Shown piece after piece: positions 8,570 to 16,937 of a stretch of 43,552 nt of DNA. The first letter of the stretch is position 1. The number at the start of each line of letters is the position of its first letter. Source of the DNA: Sedimentisphaerales bacterium (GTDB lineage: Bacteria; Planctomycetota; Phycisphaerae; Sedimentisphaerales; Anaerobacaceae); the NCBI GenBank assembly GCA_030611315.1, contig JAUWPZ010000013.1:1-43552 (forward strand), in the 5' to 3' direction. The notes under the pieces were generated by a model that was given only the letters and a program-made list of their open reading frames with translations, ran no database searches and was not told the DNA's origin. Both the position numbers and the translations under genes were made by a program.

Positions 8570-10222
8570 ATGCATGATAGACGGATATGGTCGGTTATAT
8601 TGTTAGTCATCACGCTGGGTTGTGCGGCGGCGCCAAGGGTACAAACAGGCTCGTGGGGCGACCAGGGCGACGGCACATATAGAAATCCCATGCTCAACGC
8701 GGACTACCCGGACGTGGATATCGAGCAGGTCGGCGGGATTTACTACATGATAACCTCGACCAACCATTACGCCCCGGGCATGACGCTGCTGGAATCAAAG
8801 GACCTGATGAATTGGCAAATCATCGGGCATGTCTGGGAGAAGCTGACGTGGGACGGCAAATACAACTGGGACAAGATGGGCGGCTATAGGCACGGCATCT
8901 GGGCGGGCGATTTGGCCTATCACGACGGCAAGTGGTACTGCTACTTCATCGATTCCACATCGGGGCTGTACGTCAGTACGGCGGATAGGATTACGGGGCC
9001 GTGGTCGCAGCCGGTGTGCATGCTGGAGAAGAAATCCTGGACGGATCCGGCAGTGTTCTGGGACGAGGAAGAACACCAGGCTTACTTAGTCTGCAATTTC
9101 GGCCGTGACCCGTCGGTCAAAGAAAGAGTGAACCAGAGCCGGCTTTTCAAAATGAGCTGGGACGGCTTGAAGTTACTCGACGAGGGCAAGCCCATCTACG
9201 GCGGTCCCGGTGCGGAGGCGGCGAAGATATACAAAATCGACGGGCGGTTCTATATCTTTATGGCGGAGTGGCGGCAGAACGACCGCAAGCAGATTGCGCT
9301 GCGCGGCAAGAGCATTTACGGGCCCTTCGAGCGCAAGGTGCTCATGGAGCGAGGCAACGTTGTGGGGCGAAGCGTCTGCCAGGGCGCGCTGATGCAGGCG
9401 CCCGACGGTTCGTGGTGGTACTCGCATCAGCTTGTGCAGAACCGGGCCAAAAAGAAAGGAGACCTTGCGGGTCCGACTACGGGGGAATCATACGAGGGGC
9501 GGTCGCAATGGCTTGTGCCGGTTAAGTGGAAGGACGGCTGGCCGGTGCTCGGAGAGGACCCGGACGGCAACGGTATCGGCAATACAGTTCATCACAGCCG
9601 CAAGCCAATCAAAGGCTATCCAATAACAGCACCGCAGGCAGATGACGAATTCGATTCATCGGCGCTCGGGCCTCAATGGCAGTGGAACCACAATCCCCGC
9701 GACGACCACTGGTCGCTGAGCGAACGGGCGGGCCGGCTGCGGCTCAAAGCCGGTGTTCCGGTTGGCGACGGCGGGTTCTGGAATGCGGCCAACACAATCT
9801 CTCAACGGATTATGGGCAAGGGAAAAGGCGTAGCAACTGCAAAGGTTGATATCAGCGGGATGAAGCCCGGGCAGCAGGCAGGCTTCTGTCATCATTCCGG
9901 TCAATACGTGCTGCTGGGCATCCGCGTCGAGGACGACGGCACGAAGAGGCTTACCTTCAACAACAACGGCAAACAGACCGAAGGCCCGGTTGTTAGCGCA
10001 GAGACAATCTATTACCGCACCGACATCGACGGCGATAAGGCGAGGTTTGCCTACAGCTTCAATGGCCGGAAGTGGAATCGCTTCGGCGACGAGTTCCAGC
10101 TAAAATTCGGCAGGTGGCGCGGCGACCGCATTGGTTTTTACTGCTGGAACGACAAGGCCGATGCCGGGCATATTGATATCGACTGGTTCAGATACAACTA
10201 CGATGGGCCGAAAGGACGTTGA
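8570..10222 (+). CDS. Secreted GH43-type glycosidase with C-terminal beta-sandwich
   Basis: Probable beta-xylosidase or arabinofuranosidase of the GH43 five-bladed propeller fold, closest in appearance to subfamily 12. The ATG at 8570 (MHDRRIWSV) has AAGGAG eight bases upstream. Residues 1-20 form a signal peptide, possibly a lipoprotein signal (LGC). Candidate catalytic residues are the base D48 in YPDVDI, the pKa-modulating D159 in WTDPAVFWD, and the acid E216 in GAEAAKIYK. From about residue 360 a concanavalin-like domain begins (DEFDSSALGPQW), as is usual in this subfamily. The enzyme probably acts in the periplasm or at the cell surface. Substrate identity is inferred from the family only. 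Confidence 0.88.
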   Translation: MHDRRIWSVILLVITLGCAAAPRVQTGSWGDQGDGTYRNPMLNADYPDVDIEQVGGIYYMITSTNHYAPGMTLLESKDLMNWQIIGHVWEKLTWDGKYNWDKMGGYRHGIWAGDLAYHDGKWYCYFIDSTSGLYVSTADRITGPWSQPVCMLEKKSWTDPAVFWDEEEHQAYLVCNFGRDPSVKERVNQSRLFKMSWDGLKLLDEGKPIYGGPGAEAAKIYKIDGRFYIFMAEWRQNDRKQIALRGKSIYGPFERKVLMERGNVVGRSVCQGALMQAPDGSWWYSHQLVQNRAKKKGDLAGPTTGESYEGRSQWLVPVKWKDGWPVLGEDPDGNGIGNTVHHSRKPIKGYPITAPQADDEFDSSALGPQWQWNHNPRDDHWSLSERAGRLRLKAGVPVGDGGFWNAANTISQRIMGKGKGVATAKVDISGMKPGQQAGFCHHSGQYVLLGIRVEDDGTKRLTFNNNGKQTEGPVVSAETIYYRTDIDGDKARFAYSFNGRKWNRFGDEFQLKFGRWRGDRIGFYCWNDKADAGHIDIDWFRYNYDGPKGR

Positions 10223-10416
10223 GGATACAGGGCAATTCTTTTTTATTTCCAATATCACAAGCAGCTATGCAAAGAATAATACCCGGCTTGTAACATCTGC
10301 TCATCTCGCGCAATATAACACAATAGAAGAGAAGAAACCGGTATGTACAAAGTGCGCCGGCAAGGGCTGAACCTGGGAAATGCGGGCAAAAAGCGACAAG
10401 AGCAAAGGACAAATAG

Positions 10417-11784
10417 ATGAGCGATTCGAGCGAAACAAAAGAGTTAGACAGACGTGGATTTTTAGAAGGTATTGCCGCGACCGGAGCGGCACTGGCGCTG
10501 GCGCCGATGGTTGCAGCAGGGCGAGACCAGGCGAAGGAAAAAGACGATATTAACGCAGCTCTTATCGGGTGCGGGATGCAAGGGTTCGCCCTGATGAGAA
10601 ATTGCCTGCGAATAGGGGGCGTGCGGTTCAAAGCGGTGTGCGATATATGGGAGGCCTATTCGCTGAAGCGGACGATGAGGTTGTTGGAAGCATATAAGCA
10701 TGACGTCAGGGGCTATATTGACTACAGAGAGATGCTCGCGAAAGAGAGGGACATCGATGCCGTGATAATAGCCACGCCGGATTCGTGGCATGCCGAGCAA
10801 ACAATTGGGTGTCTGAAGGCGGGGATGCACGTCTATTGCGAGAAAGGTATGTCTAATACGGCAGCCGATGCGCGGAAGATGGTGTGGGCGGCGAGAGATT
10901 CGGACAGGCTTCTGCAGATTGGGTATCAACGGCGGAGTAATCCGAGATATTTGCACTGCTACGAGAAGCTTTTGAAAGAGGCGCGGATTTTGGGGAGAGT
11001 GGGAATAGTCAATGGGCAGTGGAACAGGGTTTTTCACGAGCGGGGATGGCCGAAGAAATATGAGATATCCGCTGAGATTTTGGAGGAATACGGGTATGAG
11101 TCAATGCAGCAGTATCGGAACTGGCGCAGGTACAGGAGGCTCAGCGGCGGGCCAATCGTAAATTATGGTTCGCAGCAGATAGATGTGTATAACTGGTTCC
11201 TGGAGGCTGAGCCGAGGTCCGTTCTGGCGAGCGGCGGGACGAACTACTTCGAGCCGGACAGGCAGAAATGGTATGACAACGTGATGGCGGTATTCGACTA
11301 TCAGACGCGGGATGGAGAGGTTCGAGCCTTCTACCAGACGATTCCAATGAACAGGGCAGGCAGGTACAAGGAAGCGTTTCGGGGAGATGAAGGGACGCTG
11401 GTTATTTCGGAGAGTCCCTACTTGGGAGAGGCTCATCCGGAGCCGATGAATACGAATTATAAAAAATGGGCGGAACTGGTTAAGAAAGGCTATCTGGAGT
11501 CGCCGGATAAAATAAGTGATGCCCAGAAGGAGCTGTCGCTTCCATTGTACGTTGTGCCGACACCGCCGCCATATAAGATACTGCCGTACACTATCCCTGT
11601 TGAAATGAAGGAGCCTTTTCATAAGCCGCATCTTGGGAACTTCTTTGCGGCGATTCGGGGGGAGGCTGATTTGAACTGTCCGGGGGAGGTCGGATTCGCA
11701 ACGTTGGTGACGGCGCTAAAAGTCAACGAGGCGATAGAGGACGATGGGAAGGTCAATTTCGACCCGAAGGAGTTTGAGGTATAG
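10417..11784 (+). CDS. Tat-exported Gfo/Idh/MocA family oxidoreductase (1)
   Basis: NAD(P)-dependent sugar oxidoreductase family, here with a Tat signal: DRRGFLEG followed by an alanine-rich hydrophobic stretch. The Rossmann motif is ALIGCGMQG (about residue 47), and the family's EKP-like catalytic motif reads VYCEKGMSN, with G in place of the usual P. The C-terminal dimerisation domain contains the GPIVNYGSQQIDVYNWFL segment that normally supplies the catalytic histidine region. The protein has 455 residues. AAAGGA lies nine bases before the ATG. Exported members are very common in planctomycetes and are thought to carry their cofactor from the cytosol. It follows the GH43 gene by 194 bases and may work on sugars released by it. 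Confidence 0.88.
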   Translation: MSDSSETKELDRRGFLEGIAATGAALALAPMVAAGRDQAKEKDDINAALIGCGMQGFALMRNCLRIGGVRFKAVCDIWEAYSLKRTMRLLEAYKHDVRGYIDYREMLAKERDIDAVIIATPDSWHAEQTIGCLKAGMHVYCEKGMSNTAADARKMVWAARDSDRLLQIGYQRRSNPRYLHCYEKLLKEARILGRVGIVNGQWNRVFHERGWPKKYEISAEILEEYGYESMQQYRNWRRYRRLSGGPIVNYGSQQIDVYNWFLEAEPRSVLASGGTNYFEPDRQKWYDNVMAVFDYQTRDGEVRAFYQTIPMNRAGRYKEAFRGDEGTLVISESPYLGEAHPEPMNTNYKKWAELVKKGYLESPDKISDAQKELSLPLYVVPTPPPYKILPYTIPVEMKEPFHKPHLGNFFAAIRGEADLNCPGEVGFATLVTALKVNEAIEDDGKVNFDPKEFEV

Positions 11785-11853
11785 CACCTGCCGCTGCCGC
11801 AGTGGCTTTGACTGCCTTTGGCGGCTTGACAAGCTCGATGGCCGTAGCGGGGT

Positions 11854-13371
11854 TTAGTTAATGAAAAGACTTTTCGAAGAAAAATCAGGATCTGACGTAA
11901 GATTGACCCTCAGCTTTCTCAACCCAGCCTCATCGCCGGTTGTGGGAATATGAGTAATATGAACTTCGCACCCCCGGAGTTGCTTCAAATGCTCGACAGC
12001 CATCTGGGCCGCAGGATTCGATATGCCGCTGATGCTCAGGGCGATTAGTGTTTCTTCAAGGTCAAGACTAATCATTTTGCCGTTCATGACTTCCTTTTTC
12101 AGGAATTGTATAGAATCCGTAATATTCTGGGGCAAAAGATGCATTTTTTTCGGCAGGTCGGTAAGGTGCTTCGTGGCGTTGATAACAAGGCTCGACGCGG
12201 CGTGCATGAACGGTGAATTCTCGCCCGTAATAATGGTCCCATCCCGAAGTTCGATAGCGGCCCCGCAAAAAATGCCTTCATTGCCCTTGCCGCTTTCCTG
12301 CGCTTTTAGCGCAGCTTGTCGTGCCGGCAATACCACGGCTCGGTCTTCGACCGTGGCGCCGATGTTTCTCATAATGAGTTCCGACCTCTCCAGTATTTCC
12401 CTGTCCACGAGCCCCATTGCGTATTCGCACGCACACCTGAAATATCGCCTGACGATCTCCTGGTGCGCAGCTTCCTGGACCACCTCGTCATCCACGATTC
12501 CGAAGCGGGCACGGTTGACACCCATATCTGTCGGAGATTTGTAAAAGGATTCCTTGCCTGTGATTTTTTCTATGATTCTTTTCAGCAGCGGAAAAGCTTC
12601 GATATCGCGATTGTAGTTGACCGTTTTTTCGTTGTATGCTTCCAAATGATGATGGTCGATGCAGTTTACATCCTTGAGATCGACCGTTGCTGCCTCGTAG
12701 GCAACGTTTACCTTGTGTTTCAACGGCAAGTTCCAGATTGGAAATGTTTCGAACTTTGCATATCCTGCCTGGTTCCCGTTTTTGTATTCATGATATAAAT
12801 GGCAAAGGCACGTGGCGAGCTTGCCGCTTCCAGGTCCGGGTCCGGTCACAACTACGATTGGATGCTTGGTCGGTATCGGTTCGTTTTCGCCGTAACCTTC
12901 GTTGCTTACGATGGTGTCTATATCCGTAGGGTAACCCTTGGTGAGTTTGTGCGTATAAACCCTTATGCCCCGGCGTTCAAGCTTGTTCTTGAATGCCTTG
13001 GCCGAGGGCTGGTTTGCGTATCGTGTAATGACCACCGCCGTAACCTCGATGCCCCATTCCTTGAAGTCATCGATTGTTTTCATCGCGTCTGAATCGTATG
13101 TAATACCGAAGTCGGCCCGCACCTTCTTTCTCTCAATATCCCCGGCATAAATACATAGAATAACATCTATTTTGTCGCGTATTTTCTGCAGCAACCGCAT
13201 TTTAACGTTGGGATCAAAGCCGGGAAGCACCCGCGCCGCATGATAATCAAACAGAAGTTTGCCACCGAATTCCAGGTACAGCTTGTTGTTGAACCGATTG
13301 ACCCGCTCAAGGATGGCTTCGGTCTGTTCCTGTAGATACTTTTCATTGTCAAAACCCGTCTTTGGCGTCAT
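11854..13371 (-). CDS. DUF1846 family protein
   Basis: A cytosolic protein of 505 residues; the family's biological role is not established. It begins with the typical TGFDNEKYLQEQTEAI, has a glycine-rich phosphate-binding-like loop GPGPGSGKLATCL at about residue 177, and the segment DHHHLEAYN at about residue 240. Length agrees with the family. The gene faces the Gfo/Idh/MocA gene on the left; the 69-base space holds only a weak five-base hairpin. A DUF362 membrane protein gene lies 57 bases upstream in the same direction. No catalytic function can be claimed from sequence, although a nucleotide-dependent reaction is suggested by the loop. Confidence 0.88.
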   Translation of the reverse strand: MTPKTGFDNEKYLQEQTEAILERVNRFNNKLYLEFGGKLLFDYHAARVLPGFDPNVKMRLLQKIRDKIDVILCIYAGDIERKKVRADFGITYDSDAMKTIDDFKEWGIEVTAVVITRYANQPSAKAFKNKLERRGIRVYTHKLTKGYPTDIDTIVSNEGYGENEPIPTKHPIVVVTGPGPGSGKLATCLCHLYHEYKNGNQAGYAKFETFPIWNLPLKHKVNVAYEAATVDLKDVNCIDHHHLEAYNEKTVNYNRDIEAFPLLKRIIEKITGKESFYKSPTDMGVNRARFGIVDDEVVQEAAHQEIVRRYFRCACEYAMGLVDREILERSELIMRNIGATVEDRAVVLPARQAALKAQESGKGNEGIFCGAAIELRDGTIITGENSPFMHAASSLVINATKHLTDLPKKMHLLPQNITDSIQFLKKEVMNGKMISLDLEETLIALSISGISNPAAQMAVEHLKQLRGCEVHITHIPTTGDEAGLRKLRVNLTSDPDFSSKSLFIN

Positions 13372-13428
13372 GTGGTCAACGTCCCCTTTTCACTGTAATC
13401 ATAATTCTGTGCCTTCTTCTCGGAATAG

Positions 13429-15105
13429 TCAGTACGCCAAGTCCCTTCTCTTTGACTTGGCGAGGCGTTTTTCGCGCGTTAGCTTAACCAGCTCGATACC
13501 CTTGCCCGTTTTCAAATTGCGGGAGTACTGTTTATCTTTGGGATTGTTCCAGTGCTCGTAAACTCCCAAACTCGCCAGGCGAGCTACATTGCCTTTGTGG
13601 TCGGGGTCATAGAATGTCCCCGAAGGTGGGTTATTCGCCAGGGCCGCCTCGATGAGATAATCGTTTGTGCCGGACCTGTGAGGCGCATCGTCCCATTCGG
13701 TCCGCAGAAAATCGAAGCCGACCGAATCGATAGCGACCGGGTCCTGGGAAGCAAAGAGACTCGAAGTCCAGTCTCCATTGAAGGGGCTGCTGAGCCATCT
13801 TCTCGGGGCCCTCTCCTTTGCGTGTTTTCCGGCGTAGAGCCCGTCAATTAAATAGAGCAGGGTCTTGCCGCCAAGATGCTTGTGTCCCATCAGGTCCACG
13901 AGGGGCCTGTAACATCCATTGCCGGGGGTAGTAAAGGGCAGGTCTTTGTGCATATCGTAGTATTCGGGCATGCGGGCCGGCTTTCTAACGAGAGAGCCAT
14001 AGTGATTTTTGGCACAGAGTGTTATGCCAGCCTGGTCGTTGTGGCTCTTTAGATTCGCCAGGTTTATCAGGTAATCAGCCTCGACATAGGAAAGGGGCAG
14101 GAAATCGGTTTTCTTTCCCGCCGCATCCGGCGTGCTCCAGTATAGCGGAACCGACGAGGACTTTGCAGCAGTTCGGCCGAATTTGCCTAAGTATTCCAGA
14201 TACCGGACATTCGGAAACTTGTCATGGCACATTTTGTAGTACTCATTTGGAAAGTAGCACAAAGTGTCGCCAACGGTAATGTCGGCCTGGTCGGCGCCGA
14301 CTTCATTGACGAGCTGCCGGAGCAAAGCGATTATCATTTGCGGAGAGGTGTTCATATAATCAGAATTCCTCAAGTTATAATCTTCGATGCCTGTCACGGG
14401 GCGTCTATTCCAAACCCTGATACAGCCTACAAAATTGACCTTGATGATAATCTTTTCGCCGGCTTTATATCCGACATTTCCCTTTCCATGCGTTTTATTG
14501 AAGTACCTGAAGAGCTTATCCCAGGCGGCGGGACTGCTTTGCTCGCCACCAAGGGCCTTAATCGCCCTGCTCATCATCTGGTTGACCACCTTCTGGTTGG
14601 TGTGTGTGCTTTGCCACCAGTGCCCGTCTCCGGGGCCGTCCCAATCGGTTGCATCGGGGTCGTGTATCCAAACAACACGCCCCGGATGAAGGCCTTTGGC
14701 AGTGCCTATCGGAGCATTCGCAACCGGCTCATCAGCTAATACTATCTTCTCCGCGGTAATGCTTTGAGCCAGCCAAATAGAGCCTACACTTACAGCAACA
14801 AGTATCACACATAATACATAACGCGACTGTGTAAAACTGCGTTTTGCCTTGCGAATAGCCGCAATTGAGCCGAGCACCCCAGTAAGCCAAATCACAAAGC
14901 CCGATGCTAATGGGAATGCGACCCGCTGACACGGATATGCCGCCCGCGAAGGCTTTGGAATCACACGAATCAAGAACCACACCAGCGCCAAGGCCCCACC
15001 AACGGGAAAGAGCCAGGTAAAAAAGTGGTGTTTTCTCTTTTGCTTACGGCAGTTATCTTTCTTCGGGCAAACCGGGACGGCTTGTTTTTTTTCAGGTAAC
15101 AGCAT
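13429..15105 (-). CDS. Membrane-anchored DUF362 protein
   Basis: The N-terminal 130 residues contain about three hydrophobic segments (near 29-46, 66-83 and 98-114) after a cysteine- and lysine-rich start (VCPKKDNCRKQKRK). The rest is a DUF362 domain, seen in KIIIKVNFVGC, SPQMIIALLRQLV, LPLSYVEADYLINLANLKSH and ASQDPVAIDSVGFDFL. Many DUF362 proteins also carry a ferredoxin domain; no CxxCxxC motif is seen here. The reaction is unknown. The C-terminal coding end contains a nine-base inverted repeat, CGCCAAGTC (13436-13444) with GACTTGGCG, which could form a stem at the mRNA end. The start ATG has GAGGTT about six bases upstream. Confidence 0.85.
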   Translation of the reverse strand: MLLPEKKQAVPVCPKKDNCRKQKRKHHFFTWLFPVGGALALVWFLIRVIPKPSRAAYPCQRVAFPLASGFVIWLTGVLGSIAAIRKAKRSFTQSRYVLCVILVAVSVGSIWLAQSITAEKIVLADEPVANAPIGTAKGLHPGRVVWIHDPDATDWDGPGDGHWWQSTHTNQKVVNQMMSRAIKALGGEQSSPAAWDKLFRYFNKTHGKGNVGYKAGEKIIIKVNFVGCIRVWNRRPVTGIEDYNLRNSDYMNTSPQMIIALLRQLVNEVGADQADITVGDTLCYFPNEYYKMCHDKFPNVRYLEYLGKFGRTAAKSSSVPLYWSTPDAAGKKTDFLPLSYVEADYLINLANLKSHNDQAGITLCAKNHYGSLVRKPARMPEYYDMHKDLPFTTPGNGCYRPLVDLMGHKHLGGKTLLYLIDGLYAGKHAKERAPRRWLSSPFNGDWTSSLFASQDPVAIDSVGFDFLRTEWDDAPHRSGTNDYLIEAALANNPPSGTFYDPDHKGNVARLASLGVYEHWNNPKDKQYSRNLKTGKGIELVKLTREKRLAKSKRRDLAY

Positions 15106-15153
15106 TTTTGAACCTCATAACTTGCGGTTATTCATAACAAGACCCTTATAAAT

Positions 15154-15189
15154 CTATCAAATGATAGCAAATTTTCGAGGGTTTAACAA
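15154..15189 (-). promoter_or_regulatory. Candidate promoter and operator of the DUF362 gene
   Basis: On the minus strand TTGTTA (15189-15184) and TATCAT (15166-15161) are 17 bases apart. A perfect inverted repeat, CTATCA-AA-TGATAG (15154-15167), overlaps the -10 hexamer, which is a common position for a repressor site. It lies 49 to 84 bases before the DUF362 start. Confidence 0.35.
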
Positions 15190-15245
15190 GGCCCTTCGGA
15201 TGGTCTTTTCGTGGCGCGTATTTCGTTAAGCGGCAAGCGTATCTC

Positions 15246-15315
15246 GTGAATAGTGGATAGTGAATCGTGGATAGTGAATCGTGAATCGTGGATCGTGGAT
15301 AGTGAAGCGTGGATC
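15246..15315 (+). repeat. Ten-unit tandem heptanucleotide repeat
   Basis: Ten consecutive seven-base units fit the consensus GTGRATM (one unit has G at the sixth base), with no insertions. The tract lies in the 373-base gap between the divergent DUF362 and Gfo/Idh/MocA genes (15106-15478). Apart from this tract, the DUF362 promoter candidate and the AAGGAG site before 15479, I see nothing recognisable in the gap. Because seven is not a multiple of three, long open frames with a seven-residue repeat arise on the minus strand; I consider those artefacts. Confidence 0.9.
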
Positions 15316-15478
15316 GAACGAGACCGGGAGATGTTGAGAAAAAAGGCTTGAAAAGTGCCGGGTTATGGAGATAATAGTGGCAATATGGCCCGATCGCGGT
15401 TTGGGCCGATAGCAAATGGTAAATTTCGTAAAAACGCAGCATTTGAAGTAGATATCAATCAAAAGGAGAAAAAAAGCT

Positions 15479-16843
15479 ATGAGTGAAACTATGGAAAAAA
15501 ACACATCTCGTCGTGATTTTTTGAAGAACACAGGTCGAATAGCTGCTACTTCGGCCTTAGCGGCGGGGATTGCTTCGAGAGTCTATGCAGGGGAGAACAA
15601 TACCATCAAGCTGGCCCTGGTGGGATGTGGCGGCCGGGGCACCGGGGCGGCGTCTAACGCCCTATCGGTCAAGAACGGCCCAATCAAGCTCGTCGCCATG
15701 GCCGACGTATTCGAGAGCCGTCTTTCAAGCAGATACGATAATCTGGTAAAAAGGTACTCCAAGCAGGTTGACGTGCCCGAGGACCGCAGGTTCCTCGGCT
15801 TCGATGGATACAAAAAGGCGATGGATTGTCTGAGTCCGGGCGATGTGGCGATATTCGGGACGCCTCCGGCATTTCGCTGGGTGCATTTCGCATACGCCAT
15901 CAAGAAGGGCCTTAACGTATTTATGGAGAAGCCTGTCACGGTGGACGGCCCGAGCACGCGCAAGCTGCTGAAGCTTGCCGAGGAGTCGGTCAAGAAGAAC
16001 CTCAAGGTTGGCGTCGGCCTGATGATTCGCCATTGCAGGGGCAGGCAGGAGCTGAAACGCCGTATCGATGACGGCGAAATCGGCAGTATTGTCGCGATGA
16101 GGGCGTACCGGATGGGTGGGCGAGCATGCACAGTCGGGCAGAAGCCGGACGGCATCAGCGAACTGCTGTACCAGATACAGCGCTTCCACAGCTTCCTGTG
16201 GGCCAGCGGGGGTATGTACAGCGACTACTACATTCACCAGATAGACGAGTGTTCGTGGATGAAGGGCGCCTGGCCGGTGCAGGCACGCGCGTTGGGCGGC
16301 CGGCACTACCGCGGCGATTATATCGACCAGAATCTCGATACCTACTCTATCGAATATACTTATCCGGACGGGACCAAGCTGTTTTACTACGGCCGGGCGA
16401 TGAGCGGCTGCGAGGGCGGATTCGACAGCTACGTGCACGGCACGAAGGGTTCGGGGGTCGTCTCGACACGAGGGCACTACCCCGGCAAAGTCCGTACCTA
16501 CAAAGGGCACAATATGGAGAGCGAGGATCTTATCTGGCGGTTCCCGCAGCCCGAGCCGAATCCGTACCAGCTCGAGTGGGACGACCTTATAGACGCTATT
16601 CGCAAGGACAAGCCCTACAACGAGGCAAAGCGCGGCGCCGAAGCGAGCCTGGTCAACTCCATGGGCCGAATGGCCGCCCACACGGGCCAGGTTATTACCT
16701 TTGATGATATCCTCAACTGCAAGCATGAGTTCGCTCCAACCGTCGATAAGCTGACGATGGATTCACCTGCGCCGCTTCAGTTACTGGCCGACGGCAAATA
16801 TCCCGTTCCGCAGCCGGGCATCCTCAAAGACCGGGAATACTAA
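15479..16843 (+). CDS. Tat-exported Gfo/Idh/MocA family oxidoreductase (2)
   Basis: 454 residues. The Tat signal is TSRRDFLKN plus a hydrophobic alanine-rich stretch to about residue 37 (RVYAG). The Rossmann loop is ALVGCGGRGTGA, and the catalytic EKP motif is intact in VFMEKPVTVD. The C-terminal domain includes SGGMYSDYYIHQIDECSW with the catalytic-region histidine. AAGGAG lies ten bases before the ATG; a second ATG four codons in is less well placed. The next gene, 94 bases downstream, encodes a paralogue of the same family (both start with NxIK/IIRV...GCGGR), so the pair may form a two-enzyme unit. The substrate is unknown, presumably a free sugar or glycoside in the periplasm. Confidence 0.9.
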   Translation: MSETMEKNTSRRDFLKNTGRIAATSALAAGIASRVYAGENNTIKLALVGCGGRGTGAASNALSVKNGPIKLVAMADVFESRLSSRYDNLVKRYSKQVDVPEDRRFLGFDGYKKAMDCLSPGDVAIFGTPPAFRWVHFAYAIKKGLNVFMEKPVTVDGPSTRKLLKLAEESVKKNLKVGVGLMIRHCRGRQELKRRIDDGEIGSIVAMRAYRMGGRACTVGQKPDGISELLYQIQRFHSFLWASGGMYSDYYIHQIDECSWMKGAWPVQARALGGRHYRGDYIDQNLDTYSIEYTYPDGTKLFYYGRAMSGCEGGFDSYVHGTKGSGVVSTRGHYPGKVRTYKGHNMESEDLIWRFPQPEPNPYQLEWDDLIDAIRKDKPYNEAKRGAEASLVNSMGRMAAHTGQVITFDDILNCKHEFAPTVDKLTMDSPAPLQLLADGKYPVPQPGILKDREY

Positions 16844-16864
16844 GATTTTGCCTGGCAGGTCACC

Positions 16865-16925
16865 AGATTTTGAGAAAAATCCTGATTGGAAACAGAAGTT
16901 ATCCTAAACAAACAAAGATTTTGAG
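16865..16925 (+). repeat. Direct repeat AGATTTTGAG before the third Gfo/Idh/MocA gene
   Basis: The ten bases AGATTTTGAG occur at 16865-16874 and 16916-16925, in the short gap between the two paralogous genes; the second copy directly precedes the TAAGGAG ribosome binding site. It may be a small duplication. No terminator is seen in the gap. Confidence 0.3.
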
Positions 16926-16937
16926 TAAGGAGATATT

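Noticed and set aside
11785-11853. Bidirectional terminator between convergent genes
   Set aside because: Only weak five-base stems (GCAGT/ACTGC, GCCGC/GCGGC) and no T-run on either strand.
13436-13463. Rho-independent terminator at the DUF362 3' end
   Set aside because: A nine-base inverted repeat exists, but it lies inside the coding end and has no T-run.
15246-15315. CRISPR array
   Set aside because: Units are seven bases, contiguous and without spacers.
15146-15531. Minus-strand open frames with a seven-residue repeat (TIHYPRF-like)
   Set aside because: They arise from the seven-base DNA repeat, which is read as a 21-base, seven-residue period in any frame. There is no ribosome binding site, and the frames run into the start of a real plus-strand gene.
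15725-16726. Minus-strand open frame of 333 codons
   Set aside because: Antisense to a clear Gfo/Idh/MocA gene, with no start signal and no domain.
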